Shown here one piece after another: positions 37,445 to 48,767 of a stretch of 64,000 bases of DNA (position 1 is its first letter; each line of letters begins with the position of its first letter). A program made the position numbers and the translations under genes. The DNA is from Cephalotus follicularis (taxonomy: Eukaryota > Streptophyta > Magnoliopsida > Oxalidales > Cephalotaceae), in the NCBI GenBank assembly GCA_001972305.1, contig BDDD01000371.1, positions 70,199 through 134,198 on the forward strand, given 5' to 3'. The notes under the pieces are model-generated. The model worked only from the letters and a program-made list of their open reading frames with translations, searched no databases and was not told the origin of the DNA.

Positions 37445-37828
37445 ATGAGATTTGGCAAGAAAGGAAAACTCAGTTCGAGGTATATTGGACTGTTTGAGAT
37501 TCTAGAAAGAATTGGAGAGGATGCGTATAGGCTTGCACTACCATCAAATCTCTCTCACGTTCACGATGTATTCCATATATCTCTTCTTCGAAAATATATG
37601 GCCAACCCATCTCATGTTCTAAGAACTGAACCAATACAAGTACATAAAGACTTATCCTACGACGAGTAACCGATGGGAATTCTGGATCATAAGGAACAAA
37701 TTCTAAGGACCAAAATAATTCCCTTAGTAAAAATGTTGTGGAAGAATCATGGAGTCGAAGAAGCTACTTGGGAATTGGAAGAGACAATGAGACAAGAGTA
37801 CCCTCATATTTTTAACTCTATTGAATAA
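37445..37828 (+). pseudogene. G3 integrase C-terminus with chromodomain-like tail
   Basis: GKKGKLSSRYIGLFEILERI and HVHDVFHISLLRKY, then a tail containing EEATWELEETMRQEYPHIF, the chromodomain-type end of plant chromoviruses. Followed by the PPT (37852-37867) and 3' LTR. Confidence 0.85.
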
Positions 37829-37851
37829 GCAAATTTTGAGGACAAAATTTT

Positions 37852-37867
37852 TATAAGGAGGGTAGAA
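37852..37867 (+). other. G3 polypurine tract
   Basis: ATAAGGAGGGTAGAA directly before the 3' LTR start at 37868. Confidence 0.8.
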
Positions 37868-39356
37868 TGTAATTACCAGAAATTTTGTTGAAGCTATTGT
37901 TATGGAAATATGGTTGTTCTAAGTGTCGTATGGTGTGTTGTGTGTATGTTTTGCGTTTTGTAGCATTGAAAGCATCGACTATCTAATTTTAAAGCGTCAA
38001 TGGTTAGTCTTCAGTGTACACAAAGTGTCGACTAATTCCGTACCCCAAAACACACCAAACTTATTAACTTAAGCGTTAACGGTTTGTTATAGCATAGTGG
38101 GAAAGTGGCGACGCTTATGCGTTTAAACCAACAACACTTGTTTCCTTTTCCTTCGACGGTTTAAGCCTTATTTCCTTTGTTAAAAGCGCTCAATTGGTGA
38201 CACTTAGTGGGAAAGCGGCAGCGCTTTGAGGTTAAAGTGTCGACGCTCTTTAAAGAACAAAGCTTGAAAACGCCGACACTTATCTGGTTTTTTTTTTGTC
38301 GTTTTATGAGTTAATCAACTTATTTATGGACAGATGTCAAGCAACGGACGGTAGAGTTAAGATATTTTACCTGGCTGTTATTATTTTAAGATAAAAAATG
38401 ACAAGTGTCATTAATCTGGAGGAAGAGAAGCACATAGGCGGCTGCAAAACGTGGACGGCGTAAAACCTTACAGACTAAGTTACTCTCCTATAAATACAGA
38501 GGTAACTTCTGCCAAAAAAAAATTACTGAGAAGGAGAGAAAAGAAGGAGAAAAACAAGGAGAAAAAGAAAGAGAGAGAATAGGAGAGAAGAGAAAAGAAG
38601 GAGAATTCTACTGAGATTTCAGTGTAGAAATTACTTCAGTGTAGAAAAGGAGAGAAGGAGATTAAAGCAAAGTAAGGATTCCTACTTATTTTTGTAAAGC
38701 ATTCTTACGTTATTACTTTTTATAAAAGTATTTTATGCTTACTCATTTTTTAAGTATTTTTGTTATTTCTGGAAATTATGCAACATATTGTTATGTTTCA
38801 TGTATTTCGAATTTCTGACAATTTCTTGATGAAATTATATGTTTAAAATTCTTGCTCATATTATGTTGTTATTTCTTAATGAAAATTATGATTTTATCAA
38901 TTTGAAATCATTAAAATGTCTACTATAATGTTACTGTTTTATGTTGCTATATGTAAATTCAGTTTTGCAAATGTTGTACAAATCTATTTTTATGAATACC
39001 TTGAGCTGATTAAAGTATTAAGAAATGATTTTATAAAAAAATAATAAACTAAGATGAACAACTCTTGGATTGTGATCCAAGGGGGATTAATCCGAGAAGG
39101 ATTAAATGAGCGGATGTGCTCACGGACATGCATGTGATGTAAGGATAGTAATCGGGGAGTGCACAATGCTTAGGTGAAGAAAAAGGTTTCAGTTGGGTTA
39201 TTTAAGTTTATAAAACCCCTCAGTTATTTATGAAATATTCTGGTTCATGAGATATGATCAGAAAATGAAATGAAATGTTTTGTTTCATGAGATATGAACA
39301 GAAAAGAATGAATGTGATAAAATGTTTATTTTGAAACCCTTACTGGGATATTTAAG
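37868..39356 (+). mobile_element. G3 3' LTR, left part
   Basis: Same family as 25603-27483. Palindrome cluster at ~37977-38280, a clear TATA box at 38489 and a purine-rich leader downstream. Interrupted at 39356 by S2; its right part is 44392-44806. Confidence 0.9.
38489..38496 (+). promoter_or_regulatory. TATA box of the G3 LTR
   Basis: TATAAATA followed within ~30-40 bases by a long GA-rich stretch (38526-38606), the expected layout of a plant LTR promoter and transcribed leader. Promoter activity is inference. Confidence 0.7.
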
Positions 39357-39510
39357 TGTAATAACCGCAATTTTGATTCATGTATTTTGTACCCAACGAT
39401 GAATAAAATATACTTTTTGAGATATTATGTTGATTACCTTTTTGAATAGAATGATGTTGGAATAAAATTCTTAGATGAAAAACAAAAGAAATAATTTATG
39501 GTGCCAAACT

Positions 39511-39650
39511 GCCGACGCCTAAAATCATACCGTCGACGCTTTAAGCCCTTACACGTGCACAGAACGCACAGTTGAAGGCTGAGTTAAGGCGCCAAAAACG
39601 TCGACCTTTAAACGCCCAGCATCGACGCTTAAAGGCGTATAAGCGTCGAC
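39511..39650. promoter_or_regulatory. First GCGTCGACGC-type array of S2, interrupted by S3
   Basis: Core hexamers at 39511, 39532, 39571 (weak), 39600, 39621 and 39645. Several steps are 21 bases. S3 is inserted inside the last palindrome. Confidence 0.7.
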
Positions 39651-42600
39651 TGTAATACCCCGATTTTCGTGTGCTTATTTTCGGAATTTGGTTTGATTTT
39701 ATGTTGGTGTGCATATTTTGGAATTTTATTTTATTAGATGGTTGGTCAATTTAAATTGGACTTTTATGTTTTAGGCTTAAAGACGTTAATTTTGGGCTGT
39801 TGAATATTGGTTGGACTATGTACATGAATAAGTAAAATTAATTGAATTATATTTTGTATAAATATAATATCAGTTATTATTATTGTTATTATTTCGATCT
39901 ATTTTAATTTATGAGATATATGATATTATAATTTTTGGGTTTTTATGTCTTAGGCTAAATAAATACCATCTTTGGGCTTTTGATAAATTATTGGAATAGG
40001 GATTATGGGAAATATAAAATAAATTGTTTGTATTATAAATTAGTTTTTAATATTAATATGGCAAAATAAGAGTATTATGGCAATTTATTTTTATTTCCTA
40101 TTTTCTTCCCTCTCTCTCCCGTTTTTCTTCCGTTTCCCTCTCACAAAACTGATTTCTTTCCTTAATTCTCACCCTCAATCCCGAAATTTTGCTCCTTTTC
40201 CTTATCATAACAGATTTTGATTTCCTTTTTGCCTTACCATGACCTAAATTGCCTTTCCCATATTGTATATGTATGTCATTATGCATTGTTTGTGCCTCCA
40301 TTGTTTATCTATCTCCTGGTAGCCGAACCTGCAAGTTTGTAGACTGTTTTGTGCTTCTTTGTTCATCATATCAGGTTTGTTTCTCTATTGTTATGGTTTA
40401 ACTTGGATGTTGGTTGCTTGTTCATGTTGGCTGCCAGTGTGGTTTGTTTGATTTCTTCAACCATGGCTACTGGACCTGTCGACATGCATTAGGTAGATGA
40501 TAAATACTGGTTTTTATTAAAGATAATGATTAATGACAGAAAACTTGATCATATAAGCATGCATGCAATAAATTGAAATTGCTTCTCCTTAAAGAAAGGT
40601 CACCCATTGCATGAACTTTTGATTCTGGATGTTTAAATGCCACGGTTAAGTCACATAAGACCTATATAAGTGTTTAAAATCATCTGGTAATGTTGTAATA
40701 TGGTTTTAACAGACAAATTGGAATTAAAACTGCTGTGTGTGCTGTTCTGTCGAGCAGAACAGTTGACTGTTAGCCATTGAGTAGTCGATTGCCACCATTG
40801 AACAGTCGACTGGATTCATACCAAGTTTGAGTAGTCGGCTGCCTATGCCATACAGTCGACTGCCACCCTTTGAGTAGTCAACTGGATCTTGATACAGTCG
40901 GCTGGAATTGTCCAGTGAATTTTCTGGTTTTAAGTTTTGTAATCCATTTGTTCGTCTAATAATTTGGAGTCTATTTTAAACACTATTGAATTACTGTTTG
41001 ATGTTTGGAAGTGATATTTGAATGCTTATATGAATGAAATGGTATCTTCTAGATTTTTGTGCTTCAAGGGACTTTTAAATTGTTGATCAATTCGTCTATA
41101 ATTGTTGTGATCGCTTAAGGTGTGGATCATTCTTTCTTTGGCGCTCCTATTGATTTTATTAGAGTAAAAATGTTAGTTTTACTTTATGAATAACGTACGG
41201 ATTGCTCTCGTTTCCTTGGCTATCTGATATTTCGAACTGAAAACAGTTTTGATAAGCTTCTTCGTTTATGAATTGATAATGTTTTATGGTTTTGACATGT
41301 TTCGAAATTAAAGTTGGTTTGACATTTTTAAACAATTCCTGACTTTATGTTTTGGCTCTGAAATGTTTACGAAATGCTATGCAACCTTGGATATTTTATA
41401 AAATCTATTTTACTACTAAAGTTTAATATTACCGCTTTTATAAATTAAGTATGACTTTCACATTTGAAAGTATACGGATTTTGGATTTGATAAACGAACA
41501 TGACTTCTACCATCGAAGTATGTTAAACGAACATGACTTTCACATTAGGAAGTATGTTTACTTTGGATATGGATATACAGAGATATTTCCCACCTATGGG
41601 GTGTACCATAGGCATGTCGTAGGCCTGGCACGGGGACATGACACTTCCGTAGCGGTGTGATTAGTCTACGGCGTCTCTCTATGTTTTGAATAAGTACCAT
41701 GAGGTGGACTTATGGATCCGCTATGTGATAGAGGCGTATGGATCGATCCTAGGATATGTTAAGGATTCGGATTTTGGGGATTGATTGTGTAGTGCCGTAC
41801 ACGTCTTTCCGTTGGAGCATGTGGGCCTTGCAAACCCCTTGCACTTATGTATATGTACTTTGGATCTCTATTATGAGATTTTGGAATCGGATAAGTCTCT
41901 GTTATATGTTTTGGTTCTCTATTATGAGATATCGGAATCGGATAATTTTTTGTTTTGAAACCCCTTTTTGACTCGGACAATGTTAAAGAGATTTTGAGTA
42001 TCGTTTTGAATATCATTTTGGGATTTTTGATTTGCATTGAAACTTTGATTATGCTTTGAAAATCTGATTTTTCTTTTAGATATCGTTTTTGAAATTTTTT
42101 AACGTTTTGAAATTCGGATATTGGTTTTGAATTGATAGAACTGTTTATAATTATTTGATACATGTGTCGTATGATATTTCAAAGTTCAGGTATTTTCTAT
42201 CTTTTAAATTATCGTTTTATGTTTTATGATTCTATATCCGTACTGAGGTTTGCTCAACCGCGTTTTTGTTTCCACGCGGCAGGTATTCTGGGACAGCATC
42301 CGGGCAATGTGTGATGAGCGAGATGTCACCTATGATAAGGATCACTTAGGAGATGGACTCGTTTATGCTTAGTTATTTTATGGTCATGTTAGAACCCCTA
42401 TTTGAGTAATATTATGCCTTTCAGTTTATGACTTTGGATTATGTTTCAGCTTTGGTTTATGTTTAAGTTTTCGGATTATGAATAAAGTTTTCAGACTATA
42501 TCTTAGATTATAAATGTTATGCTTAGACCATCACGCAATTTGAATTAAAGATGAGTTAATAATTTGATAGTAAGAATAAAAGCGAACCTTGATTTATAGT

Positions 42601-42729
42601 TAAATAGGAATATATGCTAAGCTAATAAATTGATAAAAATGAATAAAAATTGAGCCATGTTATATGATAGGTTATGCTTAGTCTCGGATTAGGAACCGCA
42701 ATGACTCCCTCCGAATCGGGGGTGTTACA
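39651..42729 (+). mobile_element. S3, solo LTR of Tekay type inside S2
   Basis: TGTAATACCCCG..GGGGGTGTTACA, 3079 bp, flanked by tcgac (39646-39650, 42730-42734). Related to G1 and G2 LTRs: pyrimidine-rich stretch (~40100-40145), palindrome array (40760-40904), the block ACCTATGGGGTGTACCATAG..GACATGACAC (~41590-41650), and TTTGCTCAACCGCGTTTTTG near the end. No coding sequence. Confidence 0.9.
40760..40904. promoter_or_regulatory. Seven-copy GTCGAC-type palindrome array of S3
   Basis: Starts at 40760, 40782, 40803, 40832, 40853, 40875, 40895. Steps 22, 21, 29, 21, 22, 20. Four copies follow the long step, as in G1 and G2. Confidence 0.85.
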
Positions 42730-43693
42730 TCGACGCCCACGATAGAAACGGCGATGCTTTAGACGTGTTTTGGGTCAAAGATATGTGTCAGTTGGAATGG
42801 AATGGCAGAGTTTAAATGATGGTAACATTGGCATGTGTCCATAGACGTGTTGGCCATGCAAAGAGGCTTCACCAGTTGTTGCCAAGGCAGACTAAGGTGT
42901 CTTGCATGTATTCCTTTCACCTGCACAGCCTGAAAAAGAAAAGAGAAAGAAACAAAAGGAAGATGCATGCATGAGGGAGAGAGAAATGTTCAAAATTTGA
43001 AAAGCTGAGGAATTAAAGACACGAATTAGGCCTTATATCAGCTGATGCTTGAGCTATTTGAGTGTTGAAAAACACTGAGGAAGAGGAGGACTAGCTGGAC
43101 AGTTGCTGGGAATTGCTAGAGGTTGCATGTTAATGTTTGAAGAGTTCAAGTAGTTGACGCTTTGATTCCAGGTAAGTTACAATTCGAAGCTCACTTACTG
43201 TGGTTAAGATGGTTATGTAAACATGTTGATGTCAATGATATACCTACTGTTGAACATGTAAATCAGTAGTTGGATCGTAGAAGTTAATTGAAAAAAATGA
43301 AGAAGTGATTTAAATGGGATTAGAGGCTTAGAAGTTCTAGTAATCCTTTTGATTCAAACCAGATAATGACTATAGTAACTGACTTGTATATACATACTGA
43401 TTTTGTGTATATATATCTTCTGTTGAACATGCGAAATCTATACTGAAAACTACTGGGATTGAAGGATTGAAAGGAGGGTGAAGAACATTGGACATAAAGG
43501 GAGAAATCAATTCCAATTGATTTCGGGATAGCGATTGAGGTAGGGGATTTTGACATGTTTTTGAACATATAACATGTATAATGTGTAGTGATGGTCAATA
43601 CTTGATTGCATGTTGAATTGAACTGAGTTTGGGCTGATTTTGTGCGTCCCCTGTTTTGAAATTGCTCCTGGAAATCGTATGAATGCCCGAAGC

Positions 43694-43840
43694 GCCGACG
43701 CTTACACAAAAACTATCGACGCTTTGGTGCAAAAATGGCATATTAAGGCTTAGAATGTCGACGCTTAAGCTTTGATCATGCGTGTAGTGTCAACGCTTAG
43801 ACAACAACAATCAACGCTTACACAGAAACTGTCGACGCTT
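43694..43840. promoter_or_regulatory. Second GCGTCGACGC-type array of S2
   Basis: Core hexamers at 43694, 43715, 43757, 43789, 43810 and 43831: steps 21, 42, 32, 21, 21. Occupies the place of the CAGTCGACTG array at 34769-34881 in S1. Confidence 0.8.
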
Positions 43841-44391
43841 TAGGACAGTAAATATAGAAATGTACTGATTGATTGTACCCTTGTGCGGTATTCTTGCATT
43901 GTTCTGTCTATGGCCATTTGGCATGATTGCGTATATATTGGAATACTATACATATATATGTCATTTCATTCAAACTGTCATGCATACTTACATTTATAGA
44001 TTCAATTACATGCTTTATCTTCCTACTTAGCCAAGTGAGGACAACGGCTAACCCCTACAATTTCAGATTAAGCGAAGACGTACGGGAAGTGCTGTTGGAG
44101 CTTTTGGAGAGTTTTTATCTGCTTAAGGTTGTTATCCTTATGATTTGTAGTTGTAATGAACGGTTCGCACTCCGTTATTGTTTTACCTTTCCTTATGTAT
44201 AAGGATAATTCGATGGATTGTATACGCACATAGTATGGGCTGTGTGCGGATGACTTTTATTTTATAATCCAGATATGAATGCTTCCGCTTATTTATGAAA
44301 TGTTGAATGAAATGCTGGATTATATTTATTTCTGATATCACCATATATGCTTGTCCCTAAGGGAATTGGAAAGGTGGGGTGTGACATTAAG

Positions 44392-44806
44392 CTCATTCCT
44401 TTCAATGTTTTGTTTTTAAATAAAATTTTCCATGGGATGGATGAACGAAGAAATTTCGAGCTTTAGAGGGTGCTCATAAATGAAGCTTTTTAAAAAAGAA
44501 TTATGTTATGCATTAATGTTTTGTATAAACTTCTTTTGATGTAACAAGTTAATGTTTTCCGCTGTGAAATGTATCTTGATGATGTTGACTATGATCGTTA
44601 TGGTTTATGTTGATGTTTCAATGAGAGTATGACATTTTAAAGTTTAGTATTAAAATTTGTAAATTATATATGAGATTATGAGAAATTGGATAAATGTTAG
44701 CAATTAGTAAGATTGTTAAAGGATCAAAGGCTTCACCCCCACGTAACGCACCAAATTTTTGTAGTTTGCTTTGAGCATAAAGTGAACTCGGATCGGGGGC
44801 GTTACA
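44392..44806 (+). mobile_element. G3 3' LTR, right part
   Basis: Continues the LTR after S2 to GGGGGCGTTACA at 44806, then the target copy gatgt and G1 integrase. Confidence 0.9.
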
Positions 44807-44811
44807 GATGT

Positions 44812-45964
44812 AGCGAAGTTTGTTCGGAGGTGTTTGGTTTGTCAGCAGGTCAAGATTGAGCACCAGGAGCTAGTGGATTGTTGCAACCTTTAGAGATTCC
44901 AGTCTGGAAATGGGAGAGCATAGCGATGGATTTTGTTACTGGCTTGCCAAGGACATTCAGGAGGAACAATGCTTTCTGGGTAGTGGTGGATCTATTGACC
45001 AAATAGGCTAACTTCTTGGCTATCCGAGAATAGTTTTCTGTGGACCGATTAGCGGAGGTTTTCTAGCAGTATATAGTGAGACTTCATGGGACACCTGTAT
45101 CCATTGTTTCGGATAGGGATCCCCGTTTCACTTCTAGATTTTGGAAGGGGTTTTAGAAGGCTTGGGGAACACGGCTCAATTACAGCATAGCTTTCCACCC
45201 ACAAACGGATGGGCAATTTGAGATGACCATCCACACTTTAGAGGACATGTTGAGGTCCTGTGCTTTAGAGTGGACTAGAAACTGGGATGAATATTTGAGC
45301 TTGGTGGAGTTTGCTTACAACAACAGTTGGCACGCTAGCATTCAAATGGTGCCATTTGAGGCATTGTATGGGGGGAAATGTCGAGCTCCGACATGTTAGG
45401 ATGAGGTAGGAGAAAGAGTTATTGAAGGACCTGAGCTAGTCCAGGTCACTACTGATAAAGTGACTATAGCTAGGGAAAGATTGAAGGCAACTCAATCCGA
45501 ACAGAAGAGTTATGCAGATAGACATCGAAGAGACTTGGAGTTTAAAGCAGGTGAACATGTGTTTTTCAAGGTTTCACCTTGGAATGGAGTCCGTCGGTTT
45601 GGATTGAAGGGAAAGTTGAGTCCTCGATTTATAGGACCATTTGTAGTTCTGGAAAGAGTTGGCGCAGTTGCATATCGGTTAGCTTTGCCTCCACAGTTAG
45701 CACATGTCCATAACGTGTTCCATGTGTCTATGTTGAGGGGTTATCAGTACCATCCCCTACACGTGGTCGACTATCCTTTGGACAGGATTGGGGAGGATTT
45801 ATCTTGTGAAGAGGAGGCAAAGCTATTCTGGATCGACAAGAAAGGGTTAAGAGAGGTAAGACCATTCCTTTTGTTAAGGTCTTGTGGAAGAATAATCCGG
45901 AGTGTGAGGCAACATGGGAGTTAGAGGAGCACATTCAGGAGCAATACCCTCGCTTGTTTGATTA
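44812..45964 (+). pseudogene. G1 integrase remnant (core, C-terminus, chromodomain-like tail)
   Basis: Resumes G1 with [12 protein letters not shown], then [30 protein letters not shown], and AYNNSWHASIQMVPFEALYG. The C-terminal part (45460-45920) has [40 protein letters not shown] and [18 protein letters not shown], and the ATWELEEHIQEQYPRLF tail near 45905-45960. Fossil. Confidence 0.9.
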
Positions 45965-46004
45965 AGGTATGTGGTTATTTATGATTTCGAGACGAAATCT
46001 CCTT

Positions 46005-46019
46005 TTAAGGGGGTGGAGA
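46005..46019 (+). other. G1 polypurine tract
   Basis: TTAAGGGGGTGGAGA immediately before the 3' LTR start TGTAATCCCTG at 46020. Confidence 0.85.
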
Positions 46020-48767
46020 TGTAATCCCTGTCTGTCCGTGTGTAAAAATTCGGGCTTTTAAACTGTTTGTTTAGTGGTCTGCCTATTTTATTTTGGTTTA
46101 TATGATTTGGGCTGACTGATACCAGCCTTGGCCTATTGGGCATCTGTTAGTATGTGTATATGAATAAGTAATATTTATTTTATTATATTTTAACTTATTA
46201 TAAATCAGTTTTTATTATAAATTTGTTTTATTTAAAACAAAATCTTTTAATTTAATTCTTTCTCTCTCCCATATCTCTCCCTATCCCATATATCTCTCAT
46301 TCTTCCTCTCTATCTCACCCGATTCTCTCCCATTTTCCCTCTAACTTCCCCAAATATCTTCCTGTTTTCCTTGTCCCTCCCGAATTTGTCTCCCCCTTTC
46401 TGTTTAAGTAAGATGTTAGCCACACCATCATGTCATCTCTTCCTCTCTCGCTTGGTTATAGCCGATTCTGCAAGCTTGGGAAATTCTTCTGTTCTTCTTG
46501 CAGTCTCATGTTTTCAATCAGGTTTGTTCTCTAACGGTTAGACTTATGGATTGTTTTTCTTTGATATGCATAACATTGGCAGACTGTTGAGTCCTTGTGT
46601 TTTCCTTCTCTTTTTTTTTTCCTGTTGAACAGTCATTGTAAGCCTTGGAAATCTTTGTGTTCCTTCTACAGTTTTTGTATCGCCATTATAGGTTGGTTTT
46701 CTTGTTTTGATGTGATGGTTTGTCCTGTTTCGTTATGAATCTGATTGTATGTTTATACAGGCTGTTAGAATTTCGTTTTCGATTCTTGCCACTCTATGCT
46801 CTGTTATTGTTTTTGAGTCTGTTAGCAAGTCTTTAGGCGCCTTATATTGGTTGCTTGCTGGTTTTGATAACTGGTAGTTGGTATTTTGACAGTGAACTTG
46901 TTATATATGTATATATGCAGTGGATTAGAATTCACCCCTCTCTTTAAGTATAGCCACTGTCTGTAGATCTCTCTTATTTGCAGTGTTCTTTTACTGTTTT
47001 AATATCATATATGGTCTTATTTAAATGGTTGTGGCCTTCTGATAATGTGATATCCAGATTTTGACAGGAAAATTGCATAGGACTGTTAGACATTTGTGTT
47101 CTGTTGTCTAGAATAGTCAGTTATTTTCTTGAACAGTCGGCTATTATGCATTGTGTAGTCGGCTGCCTTCTTGAATAGTCGGCTGCTATGCCTTGCACAG
47201 TCGACTGGACCTCTGTTCCAATTGGCTGGCTGCAGTTCTTCTTGATTAGTCGGCTGGCCATGTTGGGTAGTCAACTACTATGCTTTGAACAGCCGACTGG
47301 AGTTCTGTTGCAGTCGGCTGGTGAGTCCAGAAAATTTCTACCTTAAAAATTTCCTTATCCGTTTGTCAATCTGATGAATCGGGGTCTATTTTAAACACTA
47401 TTATATTCTGATTTAATGTCCGCAGTTAATTTCAAGTCCTTATATGAATGATTTTATATTTTATAGATAATTGTGCTACCGAGGGGCAGTTTAGGAATTT
47501 ATCGATCAATTCATAAGTTATTTATGTGATCGCATAAGGTACATATATTATCGTTCTTGGCTATCTTCATCTGATTTTATTGAAACGATTCGGTTTTACT
47601 TTATGATTAATGTACGGATATATCTCATTATCCTCTAATTCTATTGAAATGGATTTTTCGTTCTCGGATATTCGGTTTTATTTGAATAAAATCTATTTTA
47701 TTTCTTTATGAATAAAGTTAAATATTACTGATTTTATAATTGAGTAAGACTTTCACTATCGAAAGTATGTTAAACGAGCATGACTTTCACTTTCGAAAGT
47801 ACGTCGATTTTATGATTCGGATATGATTTTGATTTCGGATATGTTTAGAAAATCTGTTTATGTTTTGAATTGTTTTTAGAATAAAACAATATTTTGGCAT
47901 AATCCCATACAGAGAAAAACTTACCTATGAGGTCTCATAGGTATGTTCTTTAGCACGGAGGACATGACACATACCGTGGCGATGTAATCGGTTTACAGCG
48001 TATATATATATCCTGAGGCTAGGGTATGGATCCTTTTGAGGTGTATGAGTCAACTTTAGTTATTATCGAATTTGGATTTTGGGAATTGATTGTGTAGTGC
48101 CGTACACATCGTTCCGTTTGGCATGTGGGCCACGTGAACCCACATTTATGTTTATATATATATGTATGTATGTACGTATATTGGATCTCTGTATGGAATT
48201 ATGAAATTGGATAAATTATGATATTTTTCTATATGGATGTTTTCGGAAATTCAGAAATTTTAAATGATGCGACTTCATAAATGTTTTATATAAATATTCT
48301 GTTTTACTTATGAAAGTATATTTTAATCATGTTTTACAGGAAGATCATGATTTTGAGATATTTATTTATCTTTTAAATTTATGTTTACTGTTTTACATTC
48401 CTTATCCGTACTGAGGTTTGCTCAGCTGTGTTTTTGTTTCCATGCGGCAGGTTATCAGGGGCATCGGGGAAATGTGTGATGAGTGATGTCCGCCTATATC
48501 TGAGGATCATCTAGGAGATTGGTTAGTTTGTGTTTTCAGCAGTGTTATGGTAGTGTTTCTGCCAGTCCTTTGAACAATATTATGTTTCTTTTGGGATTCT
48601 GATGTCGGATTATGGTTTTGGCTCATGTTCCAGATTATGATATGTTATAGGATTATGTTTCAGACCACTACATAATTTTGAATAAAGTTAAGATTATGCT
48701 TTGAGTTCATGATTAGATGTATTCTGTTTTATGACCTATAAGGGCTCCCATCTTCGGGTGTGTTACA
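46020..48767 (+). mobile_element. G1 3' LTR
   Basis: Homologous to 10545-13474 along its length, with the same pyrimidine-rich stretch (46255-46400) and palindrome array (~47113-47325), but without the long microsatellite. Ends GTGTTACA at 48767, followed by agaac. Confidence 0.95.
47113..47325. promoter_or_regulatory. GTCGAC-type palindrome array, G1 3' LTR
   Basis: About ten copies in the same order as in the 5' LTR; the best are CAGTCGACTG near 47198 and CAGCCGACTG near 47290. Confidence 0.8.

Larger units (their letters stand above)
39357..44386 (+). mobile_element. S2, solo LTR of family S in the G3 3' LTR, carrying S3
   Basis: Starts TGTAATAACCGC and ends GGGGTGTGACA, flanked by ttaag (39352-39356, 44387-44391). 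Own length ~1.95 kb, shorter than S1. Its palindromes are GCGTCGACGC-type (39511-39650 and 43694-43840), whereas S1 and the left-hand copies have CAGTCGACTG-type at the same places. Confidence 0.9.
25603..44806 (+). mobile_element. G3, second Ty3/gypsy element inside G1, itself carrying four LTR insertions
   Basis: 5' LTR 25603-27483, internal region with gag, PR, RT, RNase H, INT, PPT, and 3' LTR 37868-39356 plus 44392-44806, flanked by gatgt (25598-25602, 44807-44811). S0 (with S1 inside) splits its integrase, S2 (with S3 inside) splits its 3' LTR. Own length ~8.9 kb. A different family from G1/G2: LTRs are ~1.9 kb and unrelated in sequence, though the tail is also chromodomain-like. LTR divergence ~8% by eye. 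Fossil with roughly ten breaks. Confidence 0.95.
10545..48767 (+). mobile_element. G1, outer Ty3/gypsy (Tekay/Del type) element with nested insertions
   Basis: 5' LTR 10545-13474, primer-binding site, gag-pol remnants, PPT and 3' LTR 46020-48767, flanked by the 5-bp target duplication agaac (10540-10544, 48768-48772). Own length is about 10.5 kb; the rest is G2 (16844-25384) and G3 (25603-44806) with their inserts. Domain order gag-PR-RT-RNaseH-INT-chromodomain-like tail is that of chromoviruses. LTRs differ at about 18 of 260 bases in a stretch I compared by eye (~7%), i.e. a few million years at rates often used for grasses. The coding part is a fossil with roughly ten breaks. Confidence 0.95.
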
